Shown here: positions 21,563 through 32,059 of the stretch, piece after piece
How positions within the stretch are numbered: the stretch's first letter is position 1
Layout: each line of letters begins with the position of its first letter
NCBI GenBank assembly: GCA_963669155.1
Contig: OZ022576.1
Location: 7,516,038 to 7,580,037 of the forward strand
From: Arbacia lixula
Lineage: Eukaryota; Echinodermata; Echinoidea; Arbacioida; Arbaciidae
Length of the DNA: 64,000 nt
Reading direction: 5' to 3'
Program-made: the position numbers and the translations under genes
The notes under the pieces: model-generated
Database searches by the model: none
What the model saw: the letters and a program-made list of their open reading frames with translations, nothing else
Told to the model about the DNA's origin: nothing

Positions 21563-21840
21563 TCTCTCTCTCTCTATGTGTGTCTGTCTCTGTCCATCTA
21601 TGTCAATCAGTGTCCGTCTCTTTTCATATCTCTCTATCTCTGACCGCTTCTCCCCTCCATTGCTTTCCATCACTCCTCCTCTCACCCCATTCCACATCCC
21701 TCTCTGTCTCTCTCAGCCCTTTATCTTCTCCTCTTTCTCCCCCTTCCTCCCTCCTTCTCCTTCTCTCTTTATAATACTCTCTTTCCCTTTACTATTTGCA
21801 TATCCCAGACCTTTCTTCCCTCTTTTTGCTGTGTGAAGTG
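21440..21840. repeat. CT-rich microsatellite block
   Basis: Pure (CT)n at about 21514-21570 then CT/CCT-rich text. Overlapping long frames are artefacts. Confidence 0.92.
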
Positions 21841-23430
21841 AGGCTCACGCTGTAGACTATAATCAAGCATCTCTATTTACCCAACCTCTGATGCTATTTT
21901 CTTGACATATGACGAACCTTGGACACAGCTCATTTGTTTTTATACATGAAAGCTTAGTATCTTCACTTTTCTGACATTTCACCAATCCCATTGAAATACG
22001 TTTTTGAAAATCCTCATTTCGAGGTACACTATATTTGGACAAAACTAACCTTTTTATAAAAATACAATTTTATCAATTCAAAATGGTTACTGAACTTTAG
22101 TGATTATTGAGCTTAAAGGAGCCCTGCTACCCACCAGAAAAGGGACAAATCTATCATGATTTAGTGCATCATGGTGAACTTACGATGAAATATAGATGTA
22201 TGTGATCATTGTCTCGGAAGAATGCTTCAATTGGCCCCCTTTTGGCGACTTAACAAACAACCCTCCACTGTGTGATGGTTGTTTAACCATATGTAATGTG
22301 CACAATATTGGACAAATCACAACCAAGTCATACGCCTACTGTCCTCTTTAACCTATTGAGGGCATTGTTTGAATCATCCCAACACATGAGCCCAACACAA
22401 TGGCTCCATTGTTTTCCCAAAGAATAGATCTCCCATCGCATTGTCCTTACCCATTATGCAGGCTAGTACCTACACTGCTCTGAGATACAGGGAAAGGATG
22501 AGTATGAGAGTGAAATGCTAGTCTCTCTGCAAGCACTTTCAACCTCTCCGAGCGTTACATGTATGGTCTCATCGCTGTGACTTGCAGTGCACTTACGGCC
22601 ATTAAGGGAAGATGGGGAATGCGTGAAATATTGATTTCATATTTCATATTACGCCATACCCCTCTCTCTTATCCTGCACCTCATTTTAGGTGTAGCTTTA
22701 TTTAGAACAGATACTGTATCTTGCCAAGGCATGGCCCAAGCTGTGCGGAGTAAGAGCACGGTGATAGATAGTAATTATTAATGAGGAATTGGACTGCTTT
22801 TCCAAATGACATTAAATTGACATTCTAGATGACAAATCTGTGTATTTTCATAAGTGTTAGTGCTCAAGTGTAGTTGTGGCCATTATAATGACTTACATGA
22901 GCATGATGTGTATACATAGTGCTATTTAAAGATGAGAGGTAGAAGGGGTGATGATTATGGGACTCATAATTATAGCAAAACATATAGTTTCACATGTTTT
23001 TTTTTACTTGAAGTTTTATTATTTTGAGATGATCCCTTCATGTGATCTTGATTTCAAACATGAATGCGGTCTTGGCAGAACGACTCACTGCAATCATTAC
23101 CGGTCCAGCCATCTTCACCAAAACCATCCTTTACCTTTGATATTTCATGTACTCATTTGATCTTTGACATCAAGTTGATCGACCATAGAATTATTTGAAT
23201 GTAGAATGTAGAGTATTTATTTCAAAGAGATGAACATAATCTCTGAAATGAATATGCATATTAGCAATCATTGTATCCATGGTCATGTACATGCCCGCAT
23301 GTCACATGATCAGCCAGCAGCCATGTTGGCATATGATTGACCTCCTTAAGAAGGCACTCGAGCCCTTTAAGCTAAAATGCCTCGCATGCAGGGCTGCACC
23401 TGTTGTAAATACCATGTCTTAAAAACTGAG
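21841..23430. other. Intron; nothing recognised
   Basis: 1.6 kb without exon or RNA gene signal. 22390-22760 is slightly GC-richer. Confidence 0.4.
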
Positions 23431-23515
23431 CGATATGTATGTGGTATGTGTGTACGTGTGTATGAGTGCGTGTGTGTGTGTGTGTACGTGTGTGTGTGCG
23501 TGTGTGTGTGACTTC
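23431..23515. repeat. (GT)n microsatellite
   Basis: TGTGTGTACGTGTGTG type run with CGTG interruptions. Confidence 0.93.
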
Positions 23516-24023
23516 TTTGTTCCATCCATTCTGGTCCCAAGTTTGTTTGATCTCCTGAAGATGTGAACTTACAATATGGGGCAGGAGGCAGGAACAATTA
23601 TTGAGTAATTGAATGGATTTGTTTGTTTTGTGGCAGCAAGTTATGCAACCTTGTTGAGAGCAATGGCAAATGTCTACATTCATACCTGAATATTTCGAGA
23701 AAAGTGCTCTCTGTTCAATAGCATGCATTCTAGATTCTTCAAATGGATTATATGTGGAAGAAATCTGTGTTACAAGAGCACTTTTTCAATTTTCAAATGG
23801 GTTTTATTTCATAATCATGAAATATAAGCATTCACTGCACATATAAATCTTGTGTAAATTTTTAAATTATGAAAATAAATGGTTGATTTTTATGAACATA
23901 AATGATACATGTTGCTGTACTGTTGAGGTGTCATTGTATAATGATGGTGAGTTTTGATTTAATGGTTGTGGATTAAAAACGACAGTAGCACCTGTGCTCT
24001 TCTGCAAGATACTTAATCCACAG
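23516..24023. other. Intron; nothing recognised
   Basis: Unique AT-rich sequence. Confidence 0.4.
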
Positions 24024-24061
24024 TGCTGCTATCCAACCATAAATATGGTTGGATAGCAGCA
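24024..24061. repeat. Perfect 38 bp palindrome (18 bp arms, 2 base loop)
   Basis: TGCTGCTATCCAACCATA is followed by AA and its exact inverse complement. It could extrude as a cruciform or fold in RNA, but the loop is too tight for a normal microRNA precursor. It is 240 bp upstream of a hairpin MITE and shares no sequence with it. Confidence 0.85.
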
Positions 24062-24298
24062 ATGAGAATGGCACTATGGAGTGATGATCAGAGCTCTGAA
24101 TGTACATGTCACATTCCTCACAATGCAATATGTAGACTGCAATCTATCAGTCATATGTTAGATGTACAGCATCATCATGGAATCATTGAATCACCACTCA
24201 TTGCAATGTTAAGAAAATGCAGATATCTTGCTTATTTCTGAACTATTTACCTTATTGTTGAATTGCATGTGCAATGCAAAACATTTGACACCATCATA

Positions 24299-24529
24299 CA
24301 CTACAGCTCAAAGGAATTGGCATGGGTAAAGGGAAAGGGAAGAAAGGGAAGGAGCCGCAGCTTTAGACTGCTGTATATTTTGTCCAGTTAAGCATGAAAC
24401 ATGATGCTTTTTAGGCTAATGCATCATGTTTCATGCTGAACAGGACAAAATATACAGCGGTCTAAAACTGCGGCTCCTTCCCTTTCTAATCTTTCCCTGT
24501 ACCTGTGTCAATTCCTTTGAGCTGTAGTG
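24299..24529. mobile_element. Hairpin MITE family A, copy 2
   Basis: 231 bp, TA at 24297-24298 and 24530-24531, ends CACTACAGCTCAAAGGAAT and the inverse. The arms match almost base for base, with GCATGAAACATGATGC meeting GCATCATGTTTCATGC across the centre. Same length as copy 1. No coding capacity. Confidence 0.92.
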
Positions 24530-24531
24530 TA

Positions 24532-25019
24532 CATGCAGATTGAAAATTACAAGTTTCGTTGTTTCAGTGCCTAGTTTATCCAGTCATACACACTTCTAAC
24601 CAGACTGATCAAAATAGTTAAATGAATTATGTTTATATGTCTACATTACGCTCCATGTGCGGAACATGCATGTATACATTATACTTGTATGGGAATTGTT
24701 TTTTACTCACTTTTTTTGACAGTAATGTCTGCAATCAGGAGCTTTTAACAGTAATGTGTACCAGACGAGCATGCTCATCATTCAAACTACTAGCACATCA
24801 TAGTGCTGTCTTCTTATCTGCGCATAGTCTCTCAATTTCGCCCACTTTTAGCTAAAGTACCCTGCAGGCAAACTAAGATGCAAAAATGCACCCTCTTTTC
24901 CTTGAAAAAAGGGTACTTAAGCTGTGTGGAGTGTACAATCAACAGTTAGTACTCAGTACGGATGATGGTGATCAGTCAGGTATTTAGAGCCTCATCTCAG
25001 AGATATTTTATTCATTGTT
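24532..25019. other. Intron; nothing recognised
   Basis: Unique sequence. Confidence 0.4.
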
Positions 25020-25350
25020 AGAGCGCCCGTGGGGGTAGATATTACTTGGCAGTGGACGGAGGGTGCTTATGATGGGGGTGGGGCGGGGGAGGGGAGAGAG
25101 GGGATTGGGATAAGCAGGGCTTAGCATGCAGAAAGACTTTGACTTGTGAGGGACTTAATCTCAATCTATCTGATCCCCTCTTTAGTGTAGAGAGAGCGAG
25201 GGGGAGGATGGAAAGAGGTGGAAAGAAGAACAGGGAAAAGGAGATTGAGAGGGAGAAGGAATGAGAAACAGGAGATGGAAAATATGACAAGTTTATATGG
25301 GAGGTGAAAGGAGGAGGGGAAGAGAAGAGGGAGACAAAGGAAAGTCTCCC
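25020..25350. repeat. Purine-rich G/GA low-complexity block
   Basis: GGGGTGGGG, GGGGAGGGGAGAGAGG and GGAGAAGGAATGAG type text. The minus-strand open frames are artefacts. Confidence 0.7.
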
Positions 25351-25879
25351 TTGTAAGGATTGTACTCACTTGTGTCATATGCATTTTGTTTACCTGTTGC
25401 TGACATGTGATTTTGCATTGCTGTGGTTAAGTGTATTAATCCATGTGTTTTTGTTTACACCCAGATTTACAAGATATCAGGAATGACAGTGACATTGGTG
25501 AGATGTAGTTCAGAGTGCTTAGCAACACCTTAGATACACCAGTCCACTCTCTTTCTCTTTATAGCACATTTATGTTGATTTTTTGACAGAAAATCTGTGA
25601 AATTGATGAGCAGTGCATGGGAAGCGCTAATAAATATATGAATGTGCTTTAGGGATGATCAACCGGTCAGTTCGGCCCCTGCTCACCCTACAGCACCCCA
25701 CTGCCCTTCTTACTCTCTCATTTTGCTTTTTAGTTCTAGCTCTATTTTTGCTCAAAAGTTTTTCTTGCTCTTTCCAAATCTCTGTTTCTCGCAACTCTAA
25801 ATGCTCACCCTTGTCTTATCATCATCGCAGTGTCGCACACAAACACTCACACACATAATAATTGCATGTAAGCTATCTT
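25351..25879. other. Intron; nothing recognised
   Basis: Unique sequence; pyrimidine-rich near 25700-25790. Confidence 0.4.
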
Positions 25880-26220
25880 TTTATCCCTCCATCCGTCAAT
25901 CCAATGCCCCACCCCTCCAGGCTTTTCCCCCCATTTCTCCACCACTCACTCTCCATCCCTCCACCCCTCACCCTCCCCCCTTCCTCCATTCTCCATCCCC
26001 CATCTCCCATCTTCCACCCTCTACCATCTTCCTAACATCATTCCCCCACCACCCCCCCCCCCCCACCACCATCCCCTATTCCCGACTTTCCATATGCCAC
26101 TCCAACCATCCCTCCCTCACCCCCACCCCCCTTTCATTCCTCTCCGGATGGACATCCCCCCCCCCCCCCTTCCCCTCCCCCCCAACCCACCTCCCGCCTC
26201 CTGCATACCAATGCTTCCCT
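25880..26220. repeat. C-rich (CCA/CCCTC) low-complexity block
   Basis: Long CCCCACC, C14 (about 26051) and C12 (about 26156) tracts. On the minus strand this is G-rich with quadruplex potential. Frames across it are artefacts. Confidence 0.85.
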
Positions 26221-26495
26221 AGATTCCAGTGGAGGAGGCCCACCAATGTTATGATTGCCCATCCAATTAAACCCAGCCCCGGCCAGCCATTCACGCCGGC
26301 TTGTAACGCACTCCCGAGCATTTTTCCTGCGTAATAAACGGCGACGGGGGGATGGCCCGGGTCCGTGCTCCGCATTGGCGTGGGTTGAATCACCGGTAAT
26401 TCGCCTAGTGGGATCCTGCGCTGCCAATTTATTGCGCCAATGTCTGGCAGGGATTTTGGGGCGGCTTGCATATCGCATGTCATTCATGTGTGCCG
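26221..26495. promoter_or_regulatory. Candidate conserved non-coding island with CCAAT and TAAT motifs
   Basis: Sharp change from C-rich repeats to complex CpG-rich sequence. Seen: ATTAAACC near 26266, CACCGGTAATTCGCC near 26391 (Grainyhead-like ACCGGT beside TAATT) and two GCCAAT boxes around TTATTGCG (26423-26440). Open frames on both strands do not resemble a family. Inferred enhancer. Confidence 0.42.
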
Positions 26496-27280
26496 TACCG
26501 ATCGCACACACAAACACACACACACCCTGACACACATGGCGATGTATGTACATGTATGTGCGGGAGGAAGAGGAGGAGCAGGGTTAGAGATGTGGTTTAG
26601 CTCCGGTATCCTCACCATTTGGGTGTCAATGGTGCAATGATTGTGGTGATCATGTTTGTCGCATGTTCGCGCTTTGGTCCAAACGACATGCCCCACGCTT
26701 CCAGCTTGAATGAAACGTGATGTCGGGGGGAAAGTGTGATTCTAGTATGTGGGCCACACTCTTGGTCCCCTACTATCTATCAATCTTTAATACTACATGC
26801 ACAAAGTATTCAATATTGCACACTCTTTATAGCAGCAATGTTTACAATGCAAAACTATGTTCACACCATACTCCAAATACTTTGTGTTGTTTAGATCAGA
26901 TTTTTAATGTTTTTCTATTTATCCTTAAATTTCATTTTACAGACATGTGGGGCAAATCTTTGCTATTTAGAATGCAATATTAATATTTATAATATCAATT
27001 TTACTTTTTGTACTTCTTGAGTCACCATATGTTTCTCAATAACTTGGGTTAGAATTGTTATTGATTACTAGTTTAGAGGAAGGGTAAATTACATTTAATA
27101 TAAATTGCTTGTATACCAATTTTTGTCCTCTTTATTTGATCATTGGGCTACACTCTGCATGAACTAAGTTCATATCTGAGTCGGACAGCTGTTGAGTTTG
27201 TAATTCACATATTGGACACTACGACCAGAGAACGATGGACTCAGATTATCCCAGAGGGTGCAGTCTTGTCTGGGGCCAGG
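26496..27280. other. Intron; short CA run, otherwise nothing recognised
   Basis: (CA)n at about 26505-26525, then unique sequence; AT-rich from 26780. Confidence 0.4.
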
Positions 27281-27345
27281 GAAAGGGGGGAGGGGGAGAG
27301 GTGGGGGAGGGGGGAGGATGGGGGGGGGGGGAGGGGGGGGGAGGA
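27281..27345. repeat. G-rich tract (GGGGGAGG)n
   Basis: Runs of 4-11 G separated by single A or T over about 60 bp; strong G-quadruplex potential on the plus strand. Confidence 0.88.
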
Positions 27346-27512
27346 GTGTGTGAAGTAATAGTCAGCACAGCACTGCAGTTTGATCCTTAGAACTTCAAAT
27401 ACCTGAACACACTTTGATATGAAATGGCTAATTATTTGTTCAGTACTAGATACAGCTGATACATAAGCTGGCGCACATTTGCTTGTATTTTATGTGTACT
27501 GCTTTCTGTATA

Positions 27513-27885
27513 GTTTGGAGAATCATTAACTCCTATGCAAATTGCAAACTCGTTCTTGTGAGATATAACGCTTCATTGAATTGGATGATGGATCTGTAAA
27601 GCAGCTTTCTGTTTATGTGTTGTTTGGAGAATTATTAACACCTATATAAATTGTGAACTTGTCTTAAGCAAGATCTACATGTAGCAGTAGTTGGAAAAGT
27701 GTAGCTGCCTCTCTCTCTCTCTCCTGCTCTCTCCTCTCGTGTCCCCTTTCCACTCTCCTCTCAGTTCCTCTTCTTCTTTCTCTCCCCCTCCACACCTCCT
27801 CTTTCTCTCCCTCTTTCCCCTCACTTTATCTCTCTCCGTAGTTTGGAGAATAATTAATTTTGATGTAAATCGTTAACCAGTTCCT
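27513..27885. repeat. 109 bp tandem repeat, three recognisable units
   Basis: GTTTGGAGAATCATTAAC (27513), GTTTGGAGAATTATTAAC (27622) and GTTTGGAGAATAATTAAT (27841) are followed by CTATGCAAATTG-like text. The spacings are 109 and 219 bp, so one unit position is now occupied by a CT-rich tract (27712-27838). Confidence 0.7.
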
Positions 27886-27966
27886 CACATACTTACATAC
27901 TTATGTGCTTTTCACGCTTGGTTTTGTAATAAACCATATCAGTGTGTAGTATACATGCACATGTTT

Positions 27967-28364
27967 GAGTGAAATCTGCTTTAGTGACCATCTGTATAGA
28001 AAGACCGCTATATTGCTTCCCTTGCCCAATAATTCTTATTGAAACATGTATTAAAGTTACCGTTTAATAAAGGCCACCTGCTTTTATGGACCCTACATGT
28101 ACACTACAGCTCAAAGGAATTGGCATAGGGAAAGGGAAAGGGAAGAAGCCGCAGTTTTAAATCGTGGTCCAGTTCAGCATGAAACACGATGCTTTAGCCT
28201 AAAAAGCATCATGTTTCATGCTGAATTGGACAAAATATACCACGGTTTAAAACTGCAGCTCCTTCCCTTTCTTCCATTTCCCTTTCCCTATGCCAAATCC
28301 TTTGAGCTGTAGTGTAGTTATTGTCTCCCTTGAGTGGCCTTTGTGTATAAATACTTGTTTCATA
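27967..28364. mobile_element. Non-autonomous DNA transposon family C, copy 2, split by MITE A
   Basis: The left end GAGTGAAATCTG and the right end CTTGTTTCATAG resemble the family ends. ATAAAGGCCACCTGC and TCTCCCTTGAGTGGCCTTT match the body of the copy at 3171. MITE A copy 3 (28102-28314) lies in the middle with TA on each side, leaving recognisable C sequence on both flanks. Confidence 0.65.
28102..28314. mobile_element. Hairpin MITE family A, copy 3, nested in element C
   Basis: 213 bp between TA at 28100-28101 and 28315-28316. The right arm is full length, while the left arm lacks about 18 bases (the TATATTTTG part) present in copies 1 and 2. Ends are CACTACAGCTCAAAGGAAT and CTTTGAGCTGTAGTG. 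Confidence 0.92.
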
Positions 28365-28365
28365 G

Positions 28366-28884
28366 TCCTATGTTGGAGGAATTAATGTCACTGTCTAGTA
28401 TTTTGGCTTGCCAATTAGAAAGAATCGCATAGATGATCTGTAAATTGAATTATACAATAATAATTGTCTGGTAATTCTTATCATTAGTCATAAGAAAAAT
28501 TATGATGAATTAAAGTGGTGATAATGAGATGGGATATTTAAGGTATTCATATGTCTGTGATTGACAAGTTTCTTATTATAAGGAACGGTATCTTCCTTCT
28601 ATAGATGTATATCAGACACAACCTGTCAGTTTTATAATCTGGCAATTTGTAAAGCATGATAAGAATAAGATACATTTAACACAAATGCTGCATGAACTGT
28701 GTATGCTTTGTAGGAAGAAATGTAGTGTGTGCATACCTTCAGTCACAGCAGGAGTAGTTAGTCAACAAAGAACAGAGCTAGGTTCAGGATCAGCCAGTGT
28801 ATATGTCACCAAGGTGTCAAATAATTCAATCTGTTGCCAAAAAATCCTGTGCATAATTGATGGAAAGAAAGCGTAATAATGAGA
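28366..28884. other. Intron; nothing recognised
   Basis: Unique AT-rich sequence. Confidence 0.4.
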
Positions 28885-29175
28885 GGCAGGCACGCTGGAA
28901 CCCTGAGAAGTGTTGGTCACGGTGGCAGATGCGGCACGTGGGAGTTCTAGCGTTTCAGCAGCGGTCAGCCTGGCCCGCAGATTCCAGTCGGGGGCTGGAT
29001 CGTTGTCGCCGCAGTCGGCAGCTCCGAAAAGCCGGGGCATTTGCGTCACGGAGCCGCCATTCATCATAATCATGCCCGAGCCCTCGTTGTGGACAGATCG
29101 CGATTTGCATGTTGCTGTGGCTCGGCGTTCCTCGTATACCTCATCGAGAAGGCTCGATGAGATATCAGGATTGCA
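28885..29175. promoter_or_regulatory. Candidate conserved non-coding island with octamer and hairpin
   Basis: CpG-rich complex block in AT-rich surroundings. Seen: the octamer ATTTGCAT at 29103-29110 (POU type), GCGTCACGGAG near 29042, and a perfect hairpin CTCATCGAG-AAGG-CTCGATGAG at 29140-29161. Frames are open on both strands but unlike any family known to me. Confidence 0.42.
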
Positions 29176-29241
29176 ACCGTAGTATGAATGTGTTTCTTCT
29201 AGTGGGCTGGGAATCGAGAAACAGAAACCATTAGGTATATT

Positions 29242-29595
29242 ACATTATTTTTTTGATTATTATTTTTCATTTATTATTCATCATGGTATTCATAATGCCC
29301 GTTTGCTACCCTTTGTAGGCTAAACAATCTTCTGGGGTGAACCACAAGGGTTTTCACCCTGCTCTTAATGAAGAAGTGAAGTGGGGTTTAAAACGTGCAC
29401 AGAGTGTGCATCTTCTGTACACGGGTCCTCATTTAACGTCCTATCCAAAATTGCAGAGTGCTTTTCCCAGAAATGGGGGAGGCGCGAAAACACACAACGC
29501 TGGTTTCCTTGCAAGGACTTGAGTTGGACTCGAACCAATCGCCTTGCCATTGAGAGGTGAACTTTCTACCAATTGAGCCAAGCTGCTCTCCCTAA
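29242..29595 (-). mobile_element. tRNA-derived SINE
   Basis: On the minus strand the head (29592 down to about 29515) has a pol III A box TGGCTCAATTGG (29580-29569) and a perfect B box GGTTCGAGTCC (29536-29526) 32 bases apart. The acceptor stem does not pair, so it is not a tRNA gene. The body includes GGACGTTAAATGAGG (29441-29427), which from memory resembles a conserved central domain of invertebrate SINEs. The 3' end runs into an A/AAT-rich tail (29245-29280 read from the top strand as T-rich). Flanking TAGGTATATT (29232-29241) and TAGATATATT (29596-29605) differ at one base and look like the target duplication. Confidence 0.8.
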
Positions 29596-29605
29596 TAGAT
29601 ATATT

Positions 29606-31034
29606 GCAAAGGGTGTAGTCTGATGTAGTACCAGTAAAGTTAATCTAAACGGGTACACATGATGATAAGAATACAGCAAGGTATTCATTTTATTTCCACA
29701 TTTCAAATAAACAAACAATAGACATAGTGAGGGCAAATATTTCAAATAACATAAATAACAAATTCATTCAACTAAATTATTTTCGAAGAGAATGTGGAGG
29801 GGCCAATCTTAGAAGCTGGGCTTGTAAATTAAAAGGCCCCAGAGATGGCTTGGCAACACTACAATATGAAAAATTAATATATGAATTTTTAATACATAAA
29901 CTTATAAATTGTATTAAAAACATTTGTAGCATGACATAATCATAATTTTCCATATACAAACATTATCAATCAAGCATAACGTTATATATATATAAATAAA
30001 AAACAAATACAAGAAAGAAAAAGCACACCACAAGAAAACATAATGCGCGAGAATAGGGAAAGGGATAGAATAGAAGAACATAAATATTTTTGAGAGATAA
30101 AATTGTATATGTAAGTAGCTATAGAGCCTGCAATGTATAAAATCTTTCAGGTTATTGTGCAATATCTAAATTCATCGTCTACATATAGGACCATAATATG
30201 ATATGCTGTTTCACTAAATTTTGATGTGCTTATCAGCTGTATATAATATAATCAATCTAGATTTATGCAAAAACCTTAGTACAACATACTATTGAGACTG
30301 CAATAATGCTCCATTTCTGTTGCATTACCTTTGAAAAATTCTGATAAATGTTTAATTGTATGAGTCCAAGTTACTGTACAGGTGTACAGTGTATGTCTAA
30401 ATTTTTATTGAAATATATTTTGGAACCTGCCCCAGACTTCTTTGGTAAATTACTAAAATCTTGTGACCACATGATGTTTGAATAATTGTAACTAGTCTGT
30501 AAATAAGTCTAAGCCAGCTTCTCTATGGCCATGCATTGGAACAATCTCTCTTGTGCACTGTGTTTCATTGCATGCCACTCTTCAAGAAAAAAAAACAAAA
30601 ACTTCTCTTTATGATGTATGGATCTAGATTGTCAAATACCAACAACAGTCTATACATATTCACAATAGCACACACTACTCCCCCATGATCCAAAGTATCA
30701 TTTACTTTGTCTTTTTCCTCTTGATCACATTTCAGAGATAGAGTTGTTATATTGTTTATGAAGTAAGCTGGGGACTTGGAGGGATTTTCCCTATACAATG
30801 TGGATTGTGTAAAAATCTGCTTTTTCATTCTTGGCATTCATCATGTTATCTATGCATTTCCTACAAAAATATTGTGCATTGGATTGAATTGAGCTGTAAA
30901 CATGTAATGTGCATGTGGTATCAAAGGAAATATGTATTTTATGCTTTGGCAAGCAATGTCTGTATTCACGCTGAAAGAGGGTGTAACCCGTCTGCATATA
31001 TGCAGGCCAGAAATATGAAATGGTTGAAATATAT
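29606..31034. other. Intron; nothing recognised
   Basis: 1.4 kb of AT-rich unique sequence without exon or repeat signal. Confidence 0.4.
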
Positions 31035-31535
31035 TGGCATGTAGCAAATTAGATTTTTGTCTAGCACAGAAAGAGTTAAGGCTACAATTTTCTAAATAGA
31101 AGAGAAGTGCTTTGTAAACCAAGCAGGCATAGATAGAGAAAGAGAGAGAGAGAGAATAAAGTTAGAGCTACATAGGAGGAGACTTAATGGAGTAAAGTAT
31201 ATGAATGTGATGATTTTTTTGTTCATGTTAGCAATAGAATATGTTCACAATTTTCACATTCATAATAATGCTTGTTAAAACGAAGAACTCAATTGTTATA
31301 ACCTAACAATAGCATTTTACTTCATCCTTTTCTTTTCTTTGCAAACCTTTGAAAACCTCCTTTAAACCTTTTGACTGCTTCAGTTGACAGATAAGATTAT
31401 GCATGTAATAATGCTTTTGAATTTAGAATGAAGCATGAATAATGAGCATAGAGTGTAGGAATGGTGTCATGGGATGCTCTGTTGCACTGTGAGTGCATTT
31501 CATATTTCATAGGGTACATTATATTCCACAAAGAG
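31035..31535. other. Intron; single end of element H and a short GA run
   Basis: GTCTAGCACAGAAAGAGTTAA near 31060 matches one end of element H; its partner end is not found. (GA)10 lies at about 31136-31155. The rest is unique. Confidence 0.4.
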
Positions 31536-31836
31536 TTGATCACGTGATAAAGCACAGTTTTGCTCATCTGATCACTTGAGAAGAAAAGTTTGTTACACTC
31601 TAGCTGATAGTACTTTTTGGTTTCGCTGATCTCTTCACTCCTCATAGTCCTAACTCGTGATCAATATTTTGAGTACGCGCGAAATAAAAGTGTGTTACAC
31701 TCGGACTATCAATTGACTTACAATAGCTAGTAACTAACGCGCGTCCAAACGCATGTTCCCCATGGCAGCGGATCGGGGTTAGGTAGAGAAGTAAACATTA
31801 CTTTTGTAAATTTGTAAAATTGTCATTTCTGGTACA

Positions 31837-32038
31837 GATAGTTGGTTTCAAATGTGGAATATAAAGCAAATAATCAACTTTTGGTTTCAGGCAATGAAAC
31901 CAACTATCACTTCCTCGGCGATCTGAATGTATACGCTATATATCTTTCCTCAGCTGCGCTTCGGAAAGATAGCTACATCCAGATCGCCTCGGAAGTGATA
32001 GTTCGTCACATCACCCTCACCAACGTTGATTATTTGCT
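31837..32038. mobile_element. Multi-arm fold-back element
   Basis: Three nested inverted pairs: AGCAAATAATCAAC (31865-31878) with GTTGATTATTTGCT (32025-32038); ACTATCACTTCC..GGCGATCTG (31903-31924) with its inverse (31980-32002); and TCTTTCC with GGAAAGA around a GC-rich loop (about 31943-31970). A competing perfect pair, GATAGTTGGTTTCA (31837-31850) with TGAAACCAACTATC (31895-31908), uses part of the same arm. No coding capacity; probably a worn MITE. GC-richer DNA at 31540-31790 may belong to it. Confidence 0.6.
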
Positions 32039-32059
32039 TAATATCAGAGGAGAGCTCTA

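Noticed and set aside
24024-24061. microRNA precursor
   Set aside because: The 2 base loop and 18 bp arms are too small for a usual precursor, and no known mature sequence is recognised.
26076-26553. Overlapping 135-139 codon minus-strand frames
   Set aside because: Half is Gly-rich translation of C-rich repeats, and two frames are open together.
29515-29592. tRNA gene on the minus strand
   Set aside because: A and B boxes are good, but the acceptor arms do not pair and the sequence continues into a SINE body and tail.
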